A stretch of 64,000 bases of DNA from Mycobacterium sp. PSTR-4-N (GTDB taxonomy: Bacteria; Actinomycetota; Actinomycetes; Mycobacteriales; Mycobacteriaceae). Positions 58,231 to 64,000 of this stretch are shown piece by piece; positions within the stretch are counted from its first letter, which is position 1, and each line of letters opens with the position of its first letter. The stretch is taken from contig NZ_JAKRFN010000005.1 in NCBI RefSeq assembly GCF_022348085.1, positions 62,001-126,000 of the forward strand. The letters are read 5' to 3'. The position numbers were made by a program, and so were the translations under genes. A model generated the notes under the pieces. It saw only the letters and a list, made by a program, of their open reading frames with translations, was not told the DNA's origin and made no database searches.

Positions 58231-59756
58231 CACTCGTGCTCCGATACGCCGCCCGCAGCGACCGTGGTCTGGTGCGCGCCAACAACGAGGACTCCGTCTA
58301 CGCCGGAGCCCGCCTTCTCGCGCTGGCCGACGGAATGGGCGGTCATGCCGCCGGAGAGGTCGCCTCGCAGCTGGTGATCGCCGCGCTCGCTCATCTCGAT
58401 GACGACGAACCCGGCGGCGACCTGCTCAGCAAGCTCGACGCCGCGGTGCGCGAGGGCAACTCGGCGATCGCCGCGCATGTCGAGTCCGATCCCGAGCTCG
58501 ACGGCATGGGCACCACGCTCACCGCAATCTTGTTCGCCGGCAACCGCCTTGGCATGGTGCACATCGGCGATTCCCGCGGTTATCTCATGCGCGACGGTGA
58601 GCTCAGCCAGATCACCAAGGACGACACGTTCGTCCAGACTCTGGTCGACGAAGGTCGCATCACCGCCGAAGAGGCGCACAGCCATCCGCAACGGTCTCTG
58701 ATCATGCGCGCTCTCACCGGACACGAGGTAGAGCCGACGCTGATCATGCGGGAGGCCCGGGCGGGCGATCGTTATCTGCTCTGCTCGGACGGTCTGTCCG
58801 ATCCGGTCAGCCACGACACCATCGCCGAGGCACTGCAGATCGCCGACGTCGCCGAAAGCGCCGATCGTCTCATCGAATTGGCGCTGCGGGGCGGCGGACC
58901 GGACAACGTCACCGTGGTCGTGGCCGACGTCGTCGACGTCACCAATCACGACTTCGGACAGACTCAGCCGATCCTCGCCGGCGCGGTCTCCGGGGCCGAT
59001 GACCAGACTGCGCCTCCCAATACCGCGGCCGGACGGGCGTCGGCGTTCAACCCGAAACGCAACGCCGCCAAACCCGTTGTGCAGCAACCTGAAGAGCCGC
59101 CCCCGCGCCCACGATCCCGGCGCCGCATCTATCTCGCGGTTGGTGTGCTGGTCTTGGCGGTGCTCGCCGGTTTGGCGGTCGCACGGGAAATCGTCCGTAA
59201 CAACTACTACGTCAGCGAACACGACGGCGCCGTCTCGATCATGCGCGGTGTTCAGGGCTCCTTTCTCGGAATCTCCCTTCAGGAGCCGTATCTGCTGGGC
59301 TGTTTGAACGCCCGCAACGAATTGTCTCTCATCAGTGCCGATCAGCCTCAGGACAATCTGGGTTGCCGCCCCCTGGCCGTCGGGGACATGCGTCCGTCCG
59401 AGCGCGCCCAGGTGGTCGCCGGGCTGCCGTCGGGCACTCTCGACGATGCCATCGGCCAGATCGAAGAGCTTGCGCGCAGTTCCGTGCTCCCGGTGTGTAC
59501 GTCGCCCGCGACCTCGAGCCGGCCCGCGCCGTCGCCCTCCCCGCGGCCGTCGACCACCATTTCGGGAAGCCCTGTCCCGAGCCCGAACACGCCGACATCG
59601 ACGACGGCCACACCCGCGCCGGAGACCCCGCGCACCGTGACGTCCTCGCCGACACCGGCGCCCTCGCCCACGCCCTCCCCCACACCGTCGCCCACCGTGA
59701 CGGCGCTTCCTCCCCCGCCGCCTCAACCGGGAATCAACTGTCGGGAAGTGGCATGA
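58227..59756 (+). CDS. pstP: PP2C-type Ser/Thr phosphatase PstP
   Basis: A 509-residue membrane phosphatase. The cytosolic PP2C domain (1-235) has metal motifs RANNEDSVYAG, LALADGMGGHAAGE, MVHIGDSRGYLM, LLCSDGLSD and GGPDNVTVVV. A juxtamembrane linker leads to a helix near 305-325 (RIYLAVGVLVLAVLAGLAVA). The external region ends in a Pro/Ser/Thr tail of about 75 residues. It dephosphorylates PknA, PknB and their targets. Start GTG 58227 overlaps fhaB, and its stop overlaps rodA (ATGA). Confidence 0.96.
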   Translation: MTLVLRYAARSDRGLVRANNEDSVYAGARLLALADGMGGHAAGEVASQLVIAALAHLDDDEPGGDLLSKLDAAVREGNSAIAAHVESDPELDGMGTTLTAILFAGNRLGMVHIGDSRGYLMRDGELSQITKDDTFVQTLVDEGRITAEEAHSHPQRSLIMRALTGHEVEPTLIMREARAGDRYLLCSDGLSDPVSHDTIAEALQIADVAESADRLIELALRGGGPDNVTVVVADVVDVTNHDFGQTQPILAGAVSGADDQTAPPNTAAGRASAFNPKRNAAKPVVQQPEEPPPRPRSRRRIYLAVGVLVLAVLAGLAVAREIVRNNYYVSEHDGAVSIMRGVQGSFLGISLQEPYLLGCLNARNELSLISADQPQDNLGCRPLAVGDMRPSERAQVVAGLPSGTLDDAIGQIEELARSSVLPVCTSPATSSRPAPSPSPRPSTTISGSPVPSPNTPTSTTATPAPETPRTVTSSPTPAPSPTPSPTPSPTVTALPPPPPQPGINCREVA

Positions 59757-61165
59757 CGACGCAACCGCAGTCCCCGGTTGCGGTGACGCCGGCCCTGCCG
59801 AACCGCCGCAACGCCGAACTGTTCCTGCTCGGCTTCGCCGCGCTCATCACCACGGTGGCACTGCTGCTCGTCGAGGCCAACCAGGAGCAGGGGCTGCGGT
59901 GGGACCTCGCGCAGTACACGGTCGCGTACCTGGCGCTGTTCGCCGGCGCGCATCTGGCGGTCCGGCGCTTCGCTCCCTACGCCGACCCGCTGCTGCTACC
60001 CGTCGTCGCGCTGCTGAACGGCTTGGGACTGGTCATGATTCACCGTCTCGACCTGGCGGTGAGCGAACCCACCGCGCGCGGACTGGGCGGCACCGCCAAC
60101 CAGCAGATGCTGTGGACGCTCGTCGGGGTCATCGGGTTCTCGCTCGTGGTGATCTTCCTGAGCGATCACCGACTGCTGTCGCGCTACGGCTACCTGTGCG
60201 GGCTGACCGGGTTGGTGCTGCTCGTCATCCCGGCGATCCTCCCCCGCTCGATGTCCGAGCAGAACGGCGCCAAGATCTGGATTCGGTTGCCCGGCTTCTC
60301 GATTCAGCCCGCCGAGTTCTCGAAGATCCTGCTGCTGATCTTCTTCGCGTCCGTTTTGGTGTCCAAGCGCAGCCTGTTCACCAGCGCGGGTAAGCACGTC
60401 CTCGGGATGGATCTACCGCGGCCGCGGGACCTGGCCCCGCTGCTGGCCGCCTGGATCGCCTCGATCGGCGTGATGGTCTTCGAAAAGGACCTCGGCACTT
60501 CGCTTCTGTTGTACGCGTCGTTCCTGGTGCTGGTCTACATTGCCACCGAGCGGTTCAGCTGGGTGGTGCTCGGGCTCACCCTGTTCGCCGCGGGGAGCAC
60601 GCTCGCCTACTACCTCTTCGATCACGTACGCGTTCGCGTGCAGACGTGGCAGGACCCGTTCGCCGATCCCGACGGCGCCGGCTACCAGATGGTGCAGTCG
60701 CTGTTCAGTTTCGCCACCGGCGGCATCTTCGGGACCGGCTTGGGCAATGGGCAGCCGGGCACCGTTCCCGCCGCCTCGACGGACTTCATCATCGCCGCCG
60801 TCGGTGAAGAACTCGGCCTGGTCGGCCTCGCCGCGGTCCTGATGCTCTACACGATCCTCGTGATCCGCGGCATGCGCACCGCGATCGCGGTACGCGACAG
60901 CTTCGGCAAGCTCCTCGCTGCCGGACTGGCCGCCACCCTGGGCATCCAGCTGTTCATCGTCGTCGGCGGAGTCACCAAACTGATTCCCCTGACCGGCTTG
61001 ACCACCCCGTGGCTGTCCTACGGCGGCTCTTCCCTCGTGGCGAATTACCTTCTGCTCGCCATCCTGGTGCGCATCTCGCACAACGCGCGTCGGCCGCTGG
61101 ACGGCCGAGGCACTCCCCCGGGACCGATCGCCGCGGCGAGCACCGAGGTGATCGAGAAAGTATGA
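59753..61165 (+). CDS. rodA: SEDS-family peptidoglycan polymerase RodA
   Basis: A 470-residue polytopic protein with 12 or so membrane helices, as in FtsW/RodA/SpoVE. IQPAEFSKILLLIFFASVLV and FATGGIFGTGLGNGQPGTVP, with FIIAAVGEELGLVGLAAVL and LTGLTTPWLSYGGSSLVANY, are the SEDS signatures. It polymerises lipid II glycan strands with its partner PbpA. Start and stop overlap the neighbours by 4 bp on both sides (ATGA). Confidence 0.96.
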   Translation: MTTQPQSPVAVTPALPNRRNAELFLLGFAALITTVALLLVEANQEQGLRWDLAQYTVAYLALFAGAHLAVRRFAPYADPLLLPVVALLNGLGLVMIHRLDLAVSEPTARGLGGTANQQMLWTLVGVIGFSLVVIFLSDHRLLSRYGYLCGLTGLVLLVIPAILPRSMSEQNGAKIWIRLPGFSIQPAEFSKILLLIFFASVLVSKRSLFTSAGKHVLGMDLPRPRDLAPLLAAWIASIGVMVFEKDLGTSLLLYASFLVLVYIATERFSWVVLGLTLFAAGSTLAYYLFDHVRVRVQTWQDPFADPDGAGYQMVQSLFSFATGGIFGTGLGNGQPGTVPAASTDFIIAAVGEELGLVGLAAVLMLYTILVIRGMRTAIAVRDSFGKLLAAGLAATLGIQLFIVVGGVTKLIPLTGLTTPWLSYGGSSLVANYLLLAILVRISHNARRPLDGRGTPPGPIAAASTEVIEKV

Positions 61166-62637
61166 ACACCTCTCTACGCCGTATCTCCGTCATGATCATG
61201 GGTCTGGTCGTGCTGCTGCTCGCCAATGTCACGCTGACCCAGGTGTTCACCGCCGACGGATTGCGATCGGACCCGCGCAACCAGCGGGTGCTGCTCGACG
61301 AGTACTCGCGCCAGCGTGGACAGATCTCGGCCGGCGGTCAGCTGCTGGCCTACTCGGTCTCCACCGAGGGCCGGTTCCGGTTCCTGCGCGTGTATCCCAA
61401 CCCGCTCACTTATGCGCCCGTCACCGGTTTCTACTCCCTGAGCTATTCGAGCACCGGCCTCGAGCGCGCCGAGGACACCGTGCTCAACGGCTCCGACCAG
61501 CGGCTGTTCGGCCGCCGGTTGGCCGACTTCTTCACCGGCCGGGATCCCCGCGGCGGCAACGTGGCGACGACGATCCGGCCCGGGGTGCAACAGGCCGCCT
61601 GGGACGCGATGAACAAGGGCTGCAACGGGCCGTGCAAGGGCGCCGTCGTCGCCCTGGAGCCGTCGACGGGCAAGATCCTGGCGATGGTCTCGGCACCGTC
61701 CTACGACCCCAATCTCCTGGCCACCCACGATGTGGACGAGCAGGCGCAGGCATGGCAGCGCCTGCGCGACGATCCGAACTCACCGCTGCTCAACCGCGCC
61801 ATCTCCGAGACGTATCCGCCGGGGTCGACGTTCAAGGTGATCACCACCGCGGCGGCGCTGCAGAATGGCGCCACCCCCGACACGCAGGTCACCGCCGCAC
61901 CGCAGATCGCGCTGCCCGACAGCACCGCGACGCTGGAGAACTTCAGTGGCTCCTCGTGCGGAGGTGCCCCGGCCACCTCGCTGCAGTACGCCTTCGCGCA
62001 CTCGTGCAACACCGCGTTCGTCCAACTCGGCATCGACACCGGCGTCGACGCGCTGCGCAGCACCGCGCAGAACTTCGGCGTCGACACCGCCCCGGCCCCG
62101 ATTCCACTGCAGGTCGCCCAGTCGACGCTCGGGCCGGTGCCGGACGCCGCGGCACTGGGGATGTCGAGCATCGGCCAGAAGGACGTCGCGCTGACCCCGC
62201 TGCAGAACGCCATGGTGGCCGCGACAGTGGCGAACAAGGGGGTCACCATGCAACCGTTCCTGGTCGACAGCCTCAAGGGCCCCGACCTGTCGAACATCGC
62301 CACCACGGCCCCCTCCGAAGTGCGGCGAGCGATCCCCGAACCGGTCGCAGATACACTTACGAACTTGATGGTCGCCGCCGAGCAGGTGACTCAGCAGAAG
62401 GGAGCCATCGCCGGCGTGCAGATCGCATCGAAAACCGGCACTGCGGAGCATGGCACTGACCCGCGCAACACGCCCCCGCATGCCTGGTACATCGCCTTTG
62501 CGCCTGCTCAGGCACCCAAAGTGGCGGTGGCGGTACTGGTCGAGAACGGCGGTGACCGCCTCGACGCCACCGGTGGCGCGGTCGCGGCACCGATCGGGCG
62601 GGCGACGATCGCGGCGGCCTTGAGGCAGGCGTCGTGA
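61162..62637 (+). CDS. pbpA: Class B penicillin-binding protein PbpA
   Basis: A 491-residue transpeptidase. A short cytosolic start leads to one membrane helix ([18 protein letters not shown]) and a dimerisation domain. The catalytic domain has the SxxK motif in [15 protein letters not shown] near residue 222, SxN in [11 protein letters not shown] and KTG in [11 protein letters not shown]. It cross-links new peptidoglycan with RodA. In mycobacteria it is needed for septation and is phosphorylated by PknB. It ends 22 bp before pknA. Confidence 0.95.
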   Translation: MNTSLRRISVMIMGLVVLLLANVTLTQVFTADGLRSDPRNQRVLLDEYSRQRGQISAGGQLLAYSVSTEGRFRFLRVYPNPLTYAPVTGFYSLSYSSTGLERAEDTVLNGSDQRLFGRRLADFFTGRDPRGGNVATTIRPGVQQAAWDAMNKGCNGPCKGAVVALEPSTGKILAMVSAPSYDPNLLATHDVDEQAQAWQRLRDDPNSPLLNRAISETYPPGSTFKVITTAAALQNGATPDTQVTAAPQIALPDSTATLENFSGSSCGGAPATSLQYAFAHSCNTAFVQLGIDTGVDALRSTAQNFGVDTAPAPIPLQVAQSTLGPVPDAAALGMSSIGQKDVALTPLQNAMVAATVANKGVTMQPFLVDSLKGPDLSNIATTAPSEVRRAIPEPVADTLTNLMVAAEQVTQQKGAIAGVQIASKTGTAEHGTDPRNTPPHAWYIAFAPAQAPKVAVAVLVENGGDRLDATGGAVAAPIGRATIAAALRQAS

Positions 62638-62659
62638 TGCGAGCGAAGCGAGGAACGGT

Positions 62660-63936
<1,277 letters not shown>

Positions 63937-63940
<4 letters not shown>

Positions 63941-64000
63941 CGACGCCACAGCACCTGTCCGACCGCTACGAAGTCGGCGAGATCCTGGGCTTCGGCGGTA
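63937..64000 (+). CDS. pknB: Ser/Thr protein kinase PknB, first 21 residues (cut by window edge)
   Basis: The frame opens at the ATG overlapping the pknA stop and reads [20 protein letters not shown] before the window ends. This is the PknB N-terminus with the start of its glycine-rich ATP loop. Position as last gene of the fhaA-pknB operon agrees. Nothing can be said about its PASTA region. Confidence 0.9.

Noticed and set aside
58056..59726. 556-residue minus-strand open frame
   Set aside because: Antisense to pstP, whose PP2C motifs are complete.

Overview
The window is high-GC actinobacterial chromosome from a Mycobacterium, most likely a fast-growing Mycolicibacterium. Three blocks support this. 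The right end carries tRNA-Leu, fhaA, fhaB, pstP, rodA, pbpA, pknA and the start of pknB in the order found near oriC in mycobacteria. The left end carries an adhE1-like gene, pntA/pntB, fadE2, ptpB and a quinone reductase/SDR/aldehyde dehydrogenase/methyltransferase/TetR run matching the M. tuberculosis Rv0144-Rv0162 area. The middle carries mycobacterium-specific ESX-1 border genes and whiB6. No rRNA, IS element, prophage or CRISPR array is visible.

Layout. 1-5.4 kb: adhE1-like gene (cut by the window), transhydrogenase pntAB, and a NarL-type two-component pair. 5.5-11 kb: AraC regulator, FAD/Rieske oxidoreductase, acyl-CoA dehydrogenase coupled to the tyrosine phosphatase ptpB. 10.9-18 kb: a long minus-strand run (wHTH, DUF456, PPOX, HAD, quinone reductase, SDR, ALDH, methyltransferase, TetR). 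18-22.7 kb: TetR, membrane protein and FUSC transporter in a coupled operon, then a pirin. 22.7-28.6 kb: fructose PTS locus, ptsI divergent from deoR-fruK-fruA-ptsH.

28.7-36 kb is the most interesting region. A 5' fragment of mycP1 on the plus strand meets a 5' fragment of espG1 on the minus strand. They are followed by intact espF and espE, a MinD-like ATPase, two one-carbon/methyltransferase genes behind a DosR-like box, a double-HTH regulator and whiB6. In ESX-1 loci as I know them, mycP1 and espG1 lie at opposite ends and point toward each other. The simplest reading is therefore one deletion that removed the whole secretion core and left both borders, a regulator and two orphan substrates.

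36-56 kb is accessory metabolism: an acyl-CoA carboxylase subunit with a DivIVA-domain microprotein, EVE, pirin, a tandem GNAT pair, PPOX proteins, cutinase, alcohol dehydrogenase, RecQ, ALDH, ChaB-like, GGDEF, M19 peptidase, two AraC regulators, a methyltransferase/siderophore-interacting pair and a dienelactone-hydrolase-like protein lacking its nucleophile. 56-64 kb is the cell-wall and Ser/Thr-phosphorylation operon, with overlapping stop/start codons at most junctions. Several intergenic palindromes are recorded as candidate operators. Calls rest on reading motifs and context; no database search was possible.
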